This document shows, one piece after another, positions 1 through 8,531 of a stretch of DNA of 41,412 nucleotides; within the stretch, counting starts at the first letter, position 1, and each line of letters begins with the position of its first letter. Below the pieces are notes generated by a model. It did no database searches. It was not told the origin of the DNA and was given only the letters and a program-made list of their open reading frames with translations. Source of the DNA: Mariniblastus sp. (GTDB lineage: Bacteria > Planctomycetota > Planctomycetia > Pirellulales > Pirellulaceae); contig WTFU01000086.1 in NCBI GenBank assembly GCA_011523945.1, forward strand, positions 1 to 41,412. The letters run 5' to 3'. The translations under genes were made by a program, and so were the position numbers.

Positions 1-75
1 AGTATCGCTAGGGAAGCAAAAATTTAAACCGTAAAATCGATATTTTCGTCAAAATTTTCCACTCAAGTTTGACGC

Positions 76-119
76 CACCAAACGCTTCCTGCCGCGTATG
101 CGTTTTTGGTGTTTTTTTT
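76..119 (+). terminator. Possible intrinsic terminator of a gene left of the window
   Basis: Arms at 76-85 (caccaaacgc) and 100-111 (gcgtttttggtg) pair except for two extra T residues in the right arm. They are followed directly by eight T at 112-119. The orientation fits a plus-strand gene ending left of the window. No T-run lies on the other side, so it is a poor candidate for ending the minus-strand ygiQ. The imperfect stem and 14-nt loop keep confidence moderate. Confidence 0.45.
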
Positions 120-175
120 AGAAAAGAGGGCTTTTCTGGCATTTGCCGTACTTCGAACGTTCAATTTTTCGTTAT

Positions 176-2251
176 TTAGCGTGAATTTGGACGCCCTTTT
201 TTGCGAGCTGCCTTTCGATCCGGACGATAGCCTTGTCCCGGTGCGAAACGCCCCTGCTTTTTGGATGATTTTTTCCGGCCGTGCCCCGCTTCGCCGGCAC
301 TTTTCCCATCCGGCATCCGATGGACGTACTCGCCCCGAAATTGCTTTCCTGCCATTCTTCGGCGACGGTCAATCGCTTCCTTGGGAGCCTTTGCTGGAAT
401 CAGGCAATCGCATCCATTCCCAATCAACTCTTTGCGCCCCGCGTCAAGCAGTGCCTTTCGAACTTCAAAGTAGTTTTCCGGCTTGAAGAATTGCATTAAC
501 GCTCGCTGTGTTTTGCGATCCTTTAACTTCTTCGCAATAAACACCGGCTCTTTGGTAAACGGATCCATTTCGGTGTAGTACATACACGTTGCGACATCCA
601 ACGGAGCCGGAATGAAATCCTGTACCTGATCGGGTTTATAACCGTTCCGTTTAAGGAATACAGCGAGGTCGATCATGGAGTTTACATCACTGCCAGGATG
701 GCTGGAGATAAAGTAAGGCACGATGTATTGCTTCTTTCCTGCCTTCTTCGACTCTTCACGAAATTTTGTCGAAAACGACTCAAAATCCTCAACACTTGGC
801 TTCCGCATCTTATCGAGCACATCATCGTTCGCATGCTCAGGCGCGACCTTCAGCAATCCACCGACGTGGTGCTCGGTTAACTCCTTCATATACTCCGGAC
901 TTCGTCTCGCCAGATCCATTCGGATACCACTGGCCACAAGAACTTTCCGAACGCCTTTTACCTCGCGTGCTTCCTTCATCAGCTGAATTAAAGGAGCGTG
1001 ATCCGTGCCAAGCAGCTTACAAATTTTTGGATGTACACAGGATTGCCTCCGGCAAACCGCTTCAACCTCCGGCTTACTGCATTTCATTTCATACATATTT
1101 GCCGTCGGCCCACCGATATCACTGACGACTCCGGTAAACTTTGGATCATCAGCCATGCGATTAATCTCTGAGATTACCGAGTCTTTACTACGTGACTGAA
1201 TCACACGGCCCTGGTGGGCCGTAATCGAACAGAACGTACAACCACCAAAGCATCCTCGCATGATCGTGACCGAATTCTTAATCGTCGCAAAAGCGGGGAT
1301 GGGTTCATTGTAACTTGGATGCGGTTTTCGCGTATACGGCAACCCGTAAATCTGATCCATCGCATCCTGGCTTATTGGAAACTGTGGCGGATTCACGACC
1401 ACAGTCAGTCCACCGTGCTTTTGAGTGAGGCGTTTCGCGTTGTACGGATTTGTTTCGTTATGAATAATCTTGGTCGCTTCGGCAAACGCAAATTTATCAT
1501 CGCGAACTTCCTCAAAACTAGGAAGCTCAATGGCATCGTCAGGCACTGGATCTTTTGCACCACATACATACGCAGCACCCAGCATATTCCGTAAATCTTT
1601 TACGGACTCCCCCGCATCGAGACGTTCAGCAATTTCCACGATTGGATTTTCGCCCATCCCATAAAGCACGAGATCCGCTTTACTATCAAGCAAAATAGAT
1701 TTACGAACATTATCGCCCCAGTAATCATAATGAGCGAGTCTGCGCAACGAAGCCTCCACACCACCCGCAATGACAGGCACCCCTTTGTACGCCTCGCGAG
1801 CCCGATGACAGTACGAAAGCGTGGTTCGATCGGGACGGAGACCGATTCGGCCTCCCGGCGAATAAGCGTCACTGTTTCTAACTTTGCGATTCGCGGTGTA
1901 GTGATTGATCATGGAATCCATGTTTCCAGCACTGATCCCAAAAAACAGCCGCGGTCTTCCAAACCGACGCCAGTCATCACAATTCCGCCAGTCTGGCTGC
2001 GAAACAATTCCCACCCGAAAACCAGCGGCCTCCAGCGTCCGACCAAGAATGGCCATCGCAAAACTTGGATGGTCGATGTAAGCATCCCCGGTCACAAAGA
2101 CGACATCCAGCTCATCCCACCCACGTGCTTTCGCCTCTTTCATCGACATGGGCAAAGGGATCTTTCCAGCAGGCGCAGATACGGCAGTTCCCCGTAATGT
2201 CTCAAGACGGGCACATTCTTTTTTAGCGGTGTCAATAATGGGAAGGTTCAT
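176..2251 (-). CDS. ygiQ: YgiQ family radical SAM protein
   Basis: This is a member of the YgiQ (UPF0313) radical SAM family, cytoplasmic enzymes whose substrate is not established. The conserved N-terminal block with VTGDAYIDHPSF starts near residue 53. A B12-binding-like N-terminal half is followed by the radical SAM cluster motif CFGGCTFC (Cys334, Cys338, Cys341), which binds the 4Fe-4S cluster. The C-terminus is rich in Lys, Arg and Gly, as is usual in this family. The ATG at 2251 is preferred over the upstream in-frame TTG at 2275, because family homology begins after it. That gives 691 residues, close to the usual 650-740. The gene stands alone on the minus strand, and I see no operon partner. 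Family assignment is near certain; the reaction is unknown. Confidence 0.95.
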   Translation of the reverse strand: MNLPIIDTAKKECARLETLRGTAVSAPAGKIPLPMSMKEAKARGWDELDVVFVTGDAYIDHPSFAMAILGRTLEAAGFRVGIVSQPDWRNCDDWRRFGRPRLFFGISAGNMDSMINHYTANRKVRNSDAYSPGGRIGLRPDRTTLSYCHRAREAYKGVPVIAGGVEASLRRLAHYDYWGDNVRKSILLDSKADLVLYGMGENPIVEIAERLDAGESVKDLRNMLGAAYVCGAKDPVPDDAIELPSFEEVRDDKFAFAEATKIIHNETNPYNAKRLTQKHGGLTVVVNPPQFPISQDAMDQIYGLPYTRKPHPSYNEPIPAFATIKNSVTIMRGCFGGCTFCSITAHQGRVIQSRSKDSVISEINRMADDPKFTGVVSDIGGPTANMYEMKCSKPEVEAVCRRQSCVHPKICKLLGTDHAPLIQLMKEAREVKGVRKVLVASGIRMDLARRSPEYMKELTEHHVGGLLKVAPEHANDDVLDKMRKPSVEDFESFSTKFREESKKAGKKQYIVPYFISSHPGSDVNSMIDLAVFLKRNGYKPDQVQDFIPAPLDVATCMYYTEMDPFTKEPVFIAKKLKDRKTQRALMQFFKPENYFEVRKALLDAGRKELIGNGCDCLIPAKAPKEAIDRRRRMAGKQFRGEYVHRMPDGKSAGEAGHGRKKSSKKQGRFAPGQGYRPDRKAARKKGRPNSR

Positions 2252-2586
2252 TGCCGTCTTCGACTCAGATCTCAATATTTCAATTTACTTTTCTAACCTA
2301 CCCATAACTTTTGTTTGGGTAAAAAAGGCAGTACTCCACTCCGCCTGTCCACCAGTATATCCCCGATTCCACCAACACCCTCTAATCATTCACGGAATCT
2401 CAAATAAAGAAAATGATGAACGGTAAACCGGGCAAAAAGAATCGAATACACCGATTGGCATCGGTTCCGAAGACGTGGAAATAATAATCCTACAGATCGA
2501 AACACGAAAGTAACCGGCTGAAACGAAAAAAACCCGCCATTTCTGGCGGGTCTCTAGCTTTTTTGCCCTATCGGTCTTCCGACAGT
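2252..2586. other. Intergenic region between ygiQ and the lipoprotein gene
   Basis: This stretch of about 335 bases separates the start of ygiQ from the end of the minus-strand lipoprotein gene. It must contain the ygiQ promoter, but I cannot pick a convincing -35/-10 pair. The only clear element is the terminator at 2525-2551. A plus-strand open frame covering part of it lacks coding character. Confidence 0.6.
2525..2551 (-). terminator. Intrinsic terminator of the DUF1559/lipoprotein operon
   Basis: A perfect 7-bp stem (acccgcc at 2532-2538, ggcgggt at 2545-2551) with a 6-nt loop is followed on the minus strand by an uninterrupted U-run, the A tract at 2526-2532. It lies about 35 nt beyond the stop codon of the lipoprotein gene. 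This is a textbook Rho-independent terminator. Confidence 0.85.
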
Positions 2587-3042
2587 TTAGTCAAGGTTGA
2601 CTTCAATCTTCGGATTATCAGCAGAAATCGTCAGCGTAAGCGGCGTCGAACGAAGGCGTTCGTAATCCTTGGGAATCGGTCGGTTCTTTAGGGATTTGAG
2701 GAATTTTGCAGCTTTCATAATCGATGCTTCATCCTCTCCGCGATCCCCCGGGATCGGTCCTTCAACAACCAGCACTTTGCATTCGCAAGCACAGCAACCT
2801 GATTCATCCTTGCCGGGCAGGCGAAGCGTAAACTCACCCTTAGCATCTGACACACCGGAAGCAACGAAGTTGCCATCCAATCCATCTGCCATCGGCACAA
2901 GTTTTATTTCCGCGTTAGGCAACGGCTTTCCACGCAGCGTCAAAACACCACTGACCGGAACGATTTCAACCGAAGTACCTCCGCTGCAGCCAGCCAATAA
3001 AACGGCTAAACTGCAACAGGACACTAAGAATCCAAATTTCAT
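2587..3042 (-). CDS. Small lipoprotein with carboxypeptidase-regulatory-like fold
   Basis: The protein is a predicted lipoprotein of about 151 residues. A hydrophobic signal segment ends in the lipobox LAGC, so it should be anchored in a membrane through the acylated cysteine. The mature part starts with a stretch of the type VSGVLTLRGKPLPNAEIKLVP and continues with SDAKGEFTLRLPG, the pattern of carboxypeptidase-regulatory-like (beta-sandwich) domains. A CCACEC cysteine cluster in the middle is unusual. I chose the ATG at 3042, which starts 4 nt after the DUF1559 stop, over in-frame starts at 3060 and 3078 that would overlap that gene. Small lipoproteins of this kind directly follow DUF1559 genes very often in planctomycetes, and the two are evidently co-transcribed. 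The function is unknown. Confidence 0.85.
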   Translation of the reverse strand: MKFGFLVSCCSLAVLLAGCSGGTSVEIVPVSGVLTLRGKPLPNAEIKLVPMADGLDGNFVASGVSDAKGEFTLRLPGKDESGCCACECKVLVVEGPIPGDRGEDEASIMKAAKFLKSLKNRPIPKDYERLRSTPLTLTISADNPKIEVNLD

Positions 3043-3046
3043 CACG

Positions 3047-4006
3047 TTAGTTTTGAACATTGACCACGATTCCATCATTTCGGACTGCCAAACTTTGAAG
3101 CGTTACCAAATCGGCGGTTCCAGTCAGTGTAACGAACTGAACCGAGCCATCTGCCATGACGAAGTTTGCACCACCAGGGTGTGCACTGCTAAATGAATTG
3201 AACTTCTTGTCAGTCATAGCGTAACTTGGGTTAGGTCCTGAACCGACAGGCAGCTTGTAATTAATCGGCTCAATCACACCCGACATGCAGTCACGTGCAG
3301 CCGTACGATTGGACCACGCCCAACCGCGGTAGTTTTTGAAATTCTGCCACTCAGCGTCTTTGGAATAACGCTCACCTACGAGTAGCGTGTTCGAGGAACC
3401 ATCGGTGATCATTCCGAACGTTGTCTTACTGTTGTAGTACATCACGCCATCGTAGGTAACGCTGTAGTAATACCAAGTCTGCAATCCAGCAACTGAGAAA
3501 TAGCTGTTTGCTCCAAAGTAATAATCGTTGTACTGAACAACTTGCTCTTCGATATCAGATGGACACAAAAACGTGGGAACGACGTTGGCGGCGGGAGAGT
3601 CTTCACCATTCGCGTTCGCGTACTCTCTCTGATTCAAATTCAATTGGTCAAACAGATTGTTTTGCTCCATGAACGGAAGAACCCATACCATCCACGAACC
3701 AAACTTCCCATTGATCGCTGGTTGGCTCAAGCCCATGCTGTTCGCTTGTCCCGTGTAAAACGAACCGGAACCTTGATTGATTGGAACATTAAGTCCGGGA
3801 GGAAAGTGTTGGAACGCACTTTCATAATTCAAGCAGGCCAAGCCAGCTTGTCGTAAGTTGTTTGCACACTGGGTTCGGCGAGCCGCTTCACGAACTTGTT
3901 GAACCGCCGGCAATAGCATTCCGATAAGAATGCCGATGATGGCAATTACAACCAAAAGCTCAACCAGAGTGAATCCAGTTCGCCTTGATTTAGAGTTTGA
4001 AAACAT
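3047..4006 (-). CDS. DUF1559 domain protein with type IV pilin-like N-terminus
   Basis: This 319-residue protein starts with a short basic leader and the prepilin methylation/cleavage motif GFTLVELLVVIAIIGILIG. A hydrophobic helix runs into QQVREAARRTQC, the signature of DUF1559 (SBP_bac_10-like) proteins, which are greatly expanded in planctomycetes. Near the C-terminus, HPGGANFVMADGSV matches the H-X9-DG motif that defines the family. The protein is presumably processed by a prepilin peptidase and displayed on the membrane or assembled as a pseudopilin; its physiological role is not known. The start is supported by a GAGG ribosome-binding site 5 nt upstream. It is the first gene of a two-gene operon with the lipoprotein downstream. 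Confidence 0.95.
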   Translation of the reverse strand: MFSNSKSRRTGFTLVELLVVIAIIGILIGMLLPAVQQVREAARRTQCANNLRQAGLACLNYESAFQHFPPGLNVPINQGSGSFYTGQANSMGLSQPAINGKFGSWMVWVLPFMEQNNLFDQLNLNQREYANANGEDSPAANVVPTFLCPSDIEEQVVQYNDYYFGANSYFSVAGLQTWYYYSVTYDGVMYYNSKTTFGMITDGSSNTLLVGERYSKDAEWQNFKNYRGWAWSNRTAARDCMSGVIEPINYKLPVGSGPNPSYAMTDKKFNSFSSAHPGGANFVMADGSVQFVTLTGTADLVTLQSLAVRNDGIVVNVQN

Positions 4007-4011
4007 AGTTA

Positions 4012-4015
4012 CCTC
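4012..4015 (-). promoter_or_regulatory. Shine-Dalgarno of the DUF1559 gene
   Basis: On the minus strand, GAGG lies 5 nt before the ATG at 4006. A clear Shine-Dalgarno is uncommon among the genes of this window, so it helps fix this start. Confidence 0.6.
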
Positions 4016-4298
4016 AATAGAATAATAGAATCAAAACAACAGCAGGAATGCGGTGTTTAAAATCAAAAACGCCGCTCACGAATGGTCAATTATCCGGAAT
4101 TGTAAGTAGAAGCCTCGACTTCCGCTAGTTACGGAATGTGAAAGTACGATTAAATTCCAGAACTTGGCGTACCGCTGAAAAACTGAGTAAACCGCGGCCT
4201 ATTTAACGCGAAAAAAATTGGCCTTCGACGACTTTAATGTCCCCGAGGCAAACCAGCCCTCCACCATGTAGACATCAAGCCATCCCGTGTTCGCTTCC

Positions 4299-4327
4299 CC
4301 AATCCGCGGTTGCTCGCTGCGGATTGG
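4299..4327. repeat. 9-bp inverted repeat
   Basis: ccaatccgc at 4299-4307 and gcggattgg at 4319-4327 are perfect inverted repeats with an 11-nt loop. It lies about 80 nt downstream of the CE15 esterase stop. It could act as a stabilising 3' hairpin or a weak terminator, but no T-run follows on either strand. Confidence 0.5.
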
Positions 4328-4408
4328 CACTCGTTACTCTCGCTTAACGCGGTAATACAGTAACGTCTCACCGGCTCCGAACAGGTCGCCTTTTCTGGTT
4401 TCGAATCC

Positions 4409-5692
4409 CTATTTGCTCAACTGGCGCTTTGCAAATTTGACATATTGCTGCCAATCAAAGAGCGTGATGTCGTGTTTTCCGGTTCTCGAATGATACCCGC
4501 GAAGATTCGTCACCACCGGGCTGTCCGCCACGGGCGGGTTAACATCCATCGCCGAGTCACCATAAAGTGCATACACACCGTTTGCGTTTTGAAGAGATAA
4601 GTATTCGCCGCGTGGATCTGCCCACAAATCTTGCGTCGCACTGGCAACATAGACCGCCCTCGGCGCGATTAGCGACATCAGCATGTGCTGGTCAACCGGC
4701 AGGTCATTTTCTTGGCCACTAAACTCCGGGAATCGGTCGCAAAACCAATGAGGAAAAACGCGATTGATCACTCCGACCGTTTCACCAAATCTTCTACGAC
4801 TGAGCGCGGCACCGCCACAGCCAGAATTGTTGCTAATCGTAATCCAAAATCGTTCATCCGAGGCACCGGCCCAAAGAGAGGTTTTGCCAAGCCTCGAATG
4901 CCCAACAACGGCCACGTGTGCACCGTCAACGTTCGCATCTAATTCGAGATAATCGAGGCAACGTGAAAGGCCCCATGCCCATGCTCCGATCGAGCCCCAT
5001 TCCGTTTCCTTCGGTTTTGTTTGACCCGCCTCGTAAAATAATGGGTGGATTCCATTCTTGAATTCGTCATGAGTGTCGGGATCAACATCACCATAATAAA
5101 TCGTTGCCAACCCAAAGCCCGCATCAACAATTTCCCGATAAGGCCAGCGACTCGCTGAAGTCCCTCGCCCCGCCTCGTTTGCCCGATTGCCCTTCGTGGA
5201 AGGTGACTTGCGATCTCTTACCCAACTCTCCGTAATCGGCACTTTGGGGTCATCGGTAGTTGTATGATTTCCATGAAAGTTGTAACCCAAAAAACACGGA
5301 ACCGGCGCTTCTGCTTTAGGAACGGTGACCAGCAGACTTGCAGAATTTCCTGGGGCATCACCAAACTCAACTTCAACTAGCTTGCGAATCGCTGCCCCGT
5401 CTAAAACTTCCCATGATGAGACCAATTTGAAATCCACAGAAACCTTTTTCTTAGGCACGTGACCATACACGTTGTCCGCCATGGCGTTAAAGACTTCAAG
5501 CCGACGTTTTGCTTGCCACGCATCTGCCGTTTCAACCCATCCACCGTCATTTAACTTTAACACTTCAGGCAGTGTGAACGCTGGCACTTTAGTCTCGTCC
5601 TGATTAATCCCCGGACGCTGAGCCGCAACCTGATCACTCATCACGCACATCACCAAGATCAAACCAACGAAGGTACCAGTACGACTTAACAT
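4409..5692 (-). CDS. Secreted CE15-like glucuronoyl esterase (alpha/beta hydrolase)
   Basis: This 427-residue protein has an N-terminal signal peptide ending around VAAQ (residues 1-25). The alpha/beta-hydrolase domain carries the nucleophile elbow GHSRLGKT (Ser266), followed by ISNNSGCGGAALSRRR, and the C-terminal catalytic His in GKHDITLFDW (His407). This arrangement is typical of carbohydrate esterase family 15, the 4-O-methyl-glucuronoyl methylesterases. These cleave the ester between glucuronic acid side chains of xylan and lignin or other alcohols. Export and family suggest a role in the breakdown of algal or plant polysaccharide at the cell surface or in the periplasm. The gene is divergent from the plus-strand gene at 5856. 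An annotation such as acetylxylan esterase would describe the same fold. The key residues visible here are intact. Confidence 0.9.
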   Translation of the reverse strand: MLSRTGTFVGLILVMCVMSDQVAAQRPGINQDETKVPAFTLPEVLKLNDGGWVETADAWQAKRRLEVFNAMADNVYGHVPKKKVSVDFKLVSSWEVLDGAAIRKLVEVEFGDAPGNSASLLVTVPKAEAPVPCFLGYNFHGNHTTTDDPKVPITESWVRDRKSPSTKGNRANEAGRGTSASRWPYREIVDAGFGLATIYYGDVDPDTHDEFKNGIHPLFYEAGQTKPKETEWGSIGAWAWGLSRCLDYLELDANVDGAHVAVVGHSRLGKTSLWAGASDERFWITISNNSGCGGAALSRRRFGETVGVINRVFPHWFCDRFPEFSGQENDLPVDQHMLMSLIAPRAVYVASATQDLWADPRGEYLSLQNANGVYALYGDSAMDVNPPVADSPVVTNLRGYHSRTGKHDITLFDWQQYVKFAKRQLSK

Positions 5693-5791
5693 TTAGAGTC
5701 CTTCCAAAAACGCTGTTCAGAATATGGCCATTCTAAACGCATTGCGGGCCTGATTGCATTACTTTTCCGACCGCAAATATTTCATTTCGAG

Positions 5792-5820
5792 TTTAACTGA
5801 AATAAAGCAGAGCTTATGCT
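5792..5820 (+). promoter_or_regulatory. Weak candidate promoter for the AtuA-like gene
   Basis: A -10-like TATGCT at 5815-5820 is preceded, after a 17-nt spacer, by tttaac at 5792-5797, a poor -35 match. It lies 35 nt upstream of the ATG, in the divergent region between two genes. Confidence 0.3.
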
Positions 5821-5855
5821 AGATTGCAGGTTATTAACCCTGATAGAGAAAAATC

Positions 5856-6206
5856 ATGCAAGTCAAACTTTCACAGCTAGCCTATGCCCGATCCGGCGAT
5901 AAAGGAGATGGAAGCAATGTAGGTGTCGTCGCCTACAACGCCGCATGCTATGAAATTATCAAAGCAGCACTGACCCCGGATCGCGTAAAAGAGCACTTTC
6001 GAGAAATTTGCTTTGGCGACGTCGACCGATACGAGGCCCCTAACCTGCTTGCTCTCAATTTCATTCTCCACGACTCCTTGGGAGGCGGTGGCAGTGAAAG
6101 CCTGAAGACGGACGCCCAAGGCAAAACTCATGGGCTGGGAATCCTTTACATGACATTAGAGGTGCCAGACGATTTCGAAATTCCCAGTCGAGACTGTGTC
6201 AGTTGA
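5856..6206 (+). CDS. Stand-alone AtuA-type ferredoxin-fold domain protein
   Basis: The protein has 116 residues and begins with a block of the type LSQLAYARSGDKGDGSNVGVVA. This is the hallmark of the C-terminal ferredoxin-like domain of AtuA, a protein of acyclic terpene (citronellol/geraniol) utilisation in Pseudomonas. The later ALNFILHDSLGGGGSESL also fits that domain. In AtuA it is fused to a larger DUF1446 domain; here it is encoded alone, and no such partner is visible in the window. Its biochemical role is not established, so a function in terpene or acyl-CoA metabolism would be speculation. The small membrane protein gene follows 45 nt downstream. Confidence 0.85.
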   Translation: MQVKLSQLAYARSGDKGDGSNVGVVAYNAACYEIIKAALTPDRVKEHFREICFGDVDRYEAPNLLALNFILHDSLGGGGSESLKTDAQGKTHGLGILYMTLEVPDDFEIPSRDCVS

Positions 6207-6251
6207 TTGGCTTTCCCCAACCCAAGTTTTCCATCACTGGATTCCTCGCAA

Positions 6252-6587
6252 ATGAAATGCTACGCCTCGATTGCCTTCGGCCTGCTGTTGATAGGAACCG
6301 GGCTGCTTCGTTCGATCGAAGCTCAGGCCTTTAAACCCAATGCTTTTTGGTTTTGCTTAGTAACAGGTTTGCTTGCGATTGGAGCAGGCTACCTCTTTCG
6401 ACTTGGAAGGTCCAGAACGGGCGTTGTCGTCGCTACGATTACCAGTCTTCTGGTAATCTCCTTTTACATGTACTGTCTAATCACACAACCTGAAAAAGAC
6501 GCTACCTATCGAGTCTGCGTCGCAATCCTGGCAGGATTTGCTGAACTTTCACTCGTGCTACTGCCAGCCAAAGTCGAGCGGCCATAA
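6252..6587 (+). CDS. Small four-helix membrane protein, unknown function
   Basis: The protein has 111 residues and is very hydrophobic, with about four predicted transmembrane helices (roughly residues 3-20, 32-49, 57-77 and 89-106). Short polar turns contain Arg and Lys. The ATG at 6252 gives MKCYAS. An in-frame TTG at 6207, directly after the upstream stop, would add 15 polar residues and is less likely. Size and helix pattern resemble small TMEM14-like or DoxX-like proteins, but I recognise no diagnostic motif. It lies on the same strand as the AtuA-like gene and converges on the cyanophycinase-like gene. Confidence 0.7.
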   Translation: MKCYASIAFGLLLIGTGLLRSIEAQAFKPNAFWFCLVTGLLAIGAGYLFRLGRSRTGVVVATITSLLVISFYMYCLITQPEKDATYRVCVAILAGFAELSLVLLPAKVERP

Positions 6588-6640
6588 AAGCAGATATGTC
6601 CAGCTTGAGTCCAAGGCGTTGGTAATGATTGTGGACTAGC

Positions 6641-8338
6641 CTACTTCTCGCCGACCGAGGGCGTCGGTTCCGTAGTCTCTTTCTCATCGACAACAGATCG
6701 ACTCGCCATATCGAAAACGCTTCCCTCTTCCAACGCGATAAAATCGTCCTCACCGGGGACTACAGGACGGCGCCGATCATAAAAATGCACTCTCCCCTTT
6801 CCAACGACCCGCGCATTGGATTGGACCACTACAATTGCTGTCGCCTCGTCTATCCCAATTCCTAATAATTGCGGGTAGCGATTCACTAGTGATGTCATGT
6901 CGCGCTGGCGTTTCCGTTGTGAGAAATGTTGATCAATCGCAACGCCGGAGATAAACCCCAACCCACGTTCATACCCGGGGGCCATGATATCGAAGTTTGC
7001 GACCGGATTTGCTCGACACATATACCTCGCTTGAATCGATGCCCCCGCTGAAGAACCTCCAATAACTCCGCCGCGATTAAGCACCTCTTTCATCAACCGA
7101 TGAGCCTCTGTGCCATAATAAGAATCAGCTAAATTCCATTGTCTTCCGCCACCAAACCAGATTCCTGTCGCCTCCCGCAACGGCGCCAAGAACACCTCGT
7201 CCGAATTCGCTTTATTCCGATCTTTGGTATGGATAAAAGTGGCAGACTCCACCCCCATCTTTTCCCAAACCTCTACGATTCTCTGTGAATTTGAAACCTC
7301 ATCGCCTTCACTGCACGGGACGTAAACCATTTTGGCTTTCGAACCGCCAGCCAGCTCAACCATCTCTTCCATTAACCCAGCCGGCATCCCCCCGCCTCCG
7401 ACAATCACTAAGCTACCGTTTTTTACCAACGGCGCGTGCGGGCGAGCCGGCGGAAACACCTCTTCCATCCTGTCGATTGCATCACGTCTCCAAGCGGTTA
7501 GATCCACCAGCGTTTCGTAAGGATTGGCTCGCCGCGATCGCGCCTGCCGTAACACCTGTATCCTAACGGGTTTCGTTTCGTTTGCTGCCAATGCAAATAT
7601 GGCGGCGCCGTCCCCTAGAACTCTTATCTTGCGCCCCGAAAGTAAAATACAGGCTCCCGATTCAATTCCAATTCCAACACAACTTGGGTTAGCTGTGAGT
7701 GCGCTTAACAAGACGTTTCGCTCAATCTCATCGCGATATCCGGCCTTGATGACAGAATCGAAAACTAAATTTCCGCCCGCCCGGAATGAGATTGAGTTAT
7801 CAGCCGAAGTCAATACCAACTCGCCAAAGTGTTCAACAGCAGCACCATTCACGCAAACCAACGCCCCTCGACCAACTGCTTCCTTCAACACCGGCAGTAA
7901 CCTAGCCAAAATACCTTGCGAGGACTCCCCTAAAACCTCCTCCGTTTGAAGCCAGATGATTTTTGCAGACTCCAAAATTTTAATAGTTGAAGCATCTTCA
8001 AGATCGGTCGCCTTCATTAGCTTTACATTTTGATGGTTTGCAATCTCGTCAAACTTAGCCCTTATTTCCGAATTTGATTCTGAGTTAACATTGGGCAACT
8101 GTACGCTCACGCTCTGCCCGAAACGGCTTGCCACTGCGAATAGATACTCGGTGGCTGCTTGGGGAAGTTCATTTCCGCCACCAGCAATAACGGTTCCATT
8201 TATTTTCAAGTCAACCGGCCAAAGATCGAAAGATTCATCGAATTCCTGACCGGGTAAATCAGTGCAACAAGCAACCATAAACAACAAAAGAAAAACAGCC
8301 TTGAACATTTTTCGGGGAATCATTTGATTCGCATCCAT
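6641..8338 (-). CDS. Secreted two-domain cyanophycinase-like (S51) protein
   Basis: The predicted protein has about 565 residues from the ATG at 8338. Further ATGs at 8323 and 8308 precede the same hydrophobic signal segment, and the longest open frame to 8467 adds 43 residues that look untranslated. The C-terminal half (from about residue 305) is a complete S51 peptidase domain. It has the opening VIVGGGG, the strand FGGGRQWNLADSY, the nucleophile motif GGSSAGA (second Ser), IDQHFSQRKRQ with the catalytic His region, and GIGIDEATAIVV. Cyanophycinase hydrolyses cyanophycin to beta-Asp-Arg dipeptides; other S51 members are dipeptidases. The N-terminal half repeats the fold without the nucleophile (see findings). 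Usual S51 proteins are about 230-290 residues, so this one is double length. It should act in the periplasm or outside the cell. Confidence 0.88.
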   Translation of the reverse strand: MDANQMIPRKMFKAVFLLLFMVACCTDLPGQEFDESFDLWPVDLKINGTVIAGGGNELPQAATEYLFAVASRFGQSVSVQLPNVNSESNSEIRAKFDEIANHQNVKLMKATDLEDASTIKILESAKIIWLQTEEVLGESSQGILARLLPVLKEAVGRGALVCVNGAAVEHFGELVLTSADNSISFRAGGNLVFDSVIKAGYRDEIERNVLLSALTANPSCVGIGIESGACILLSGRKIRVLGDGAAIFALAANETKPVRIQVLRQARSRRANPYETLVDLTAWRRDAIDRMEEVFPPARPHAPLVKNGSLVIVGGGGMPAGLMEEMVELAGGSKAKMVYVPCSEGDEVSNSQRIVEVWEKMGVESATFIHTKDRNKANSDEVFLAPLREATGIWFGGGRQWNLADSYYGTEAHRLMKEVLNRGGVIGGSSAGASIQARYMCRANPVANFDIMAPGYERGLGFISGVAIDQHFSQRKRQRDMTSLVNRYPQLLGIGIDEATAIVVVQSNARVVGKGRVHFYDRRRPVVPGEDDFIALEEGSVFDMASRSVVDEKETTEPTPSVGEK

Positions 8339-8531
8339 TTCTATTGAGTAAAATTGGGGGCTTACAGCTCCCAACGATAAGCGAATCTCAATGGCTTTTC
8401 CAGCGAACCTGCCAACAGCATGGGAATCACCGCTAAATCGTCTAATCCAATTCGAAAGAGCCAACAAGATACATACGTCGGTTCACCGTTAGAAGGATCA
8501 ACGCTCTTCGAAAGTCTGCTTAGCTTACTTT

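Larger units (their letters stand above)
4007..4408. other. Intergenic region between the DUF1559 and CE15 genes
   Basis: About 400 bases without a recognised gene lie between two minus-strand genes. The part next to the esterase (4334-4408) is an in-frame, coding-looking extension beyond its TAG stop (see findings). A 9-bp inverted repeat lies at 4299-4327. The promoter of the DUF1559 gene must lie in the right-hand portion near 4030-4100, but I cannot place it firmly. Confidence 0.55.

Noticed and set aside
106..486. Plus-strand open frame of 126 codons at the left end.
   Set aside because: It is antisense to the 3' part of ygiQ and has no family similarity that I can recognise.
766..2426. 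Several plus-strand open frames of 60-155 codons.
   Set aside because: They lie opposite ygiQ, which is unambiguous; their composition is rich in Ser, Arg and Pro, typical of shadow frames.
4391..4412. ggtttcgaatccc resembles the T-arm of a tRNA.
   Set aside because: The flanking bases do not pair into a 5-bp stem. No acceptor, D or anticodon arms are found around it, and it overlaps the CE15 stop codon.
6207..6251. TTG start directly after the AtuA-like stop for the membrane protein.
   Set aside because: The ATG at 6252 gives a compact membrane protein; the 15 extra residues are polar and not supported.
8339..8467. 43-residue N-terminal extension of the S51 protein.
   Set aside because: It would place the signal peptide internally; the three ATGs from 8338 onwards are better starts.
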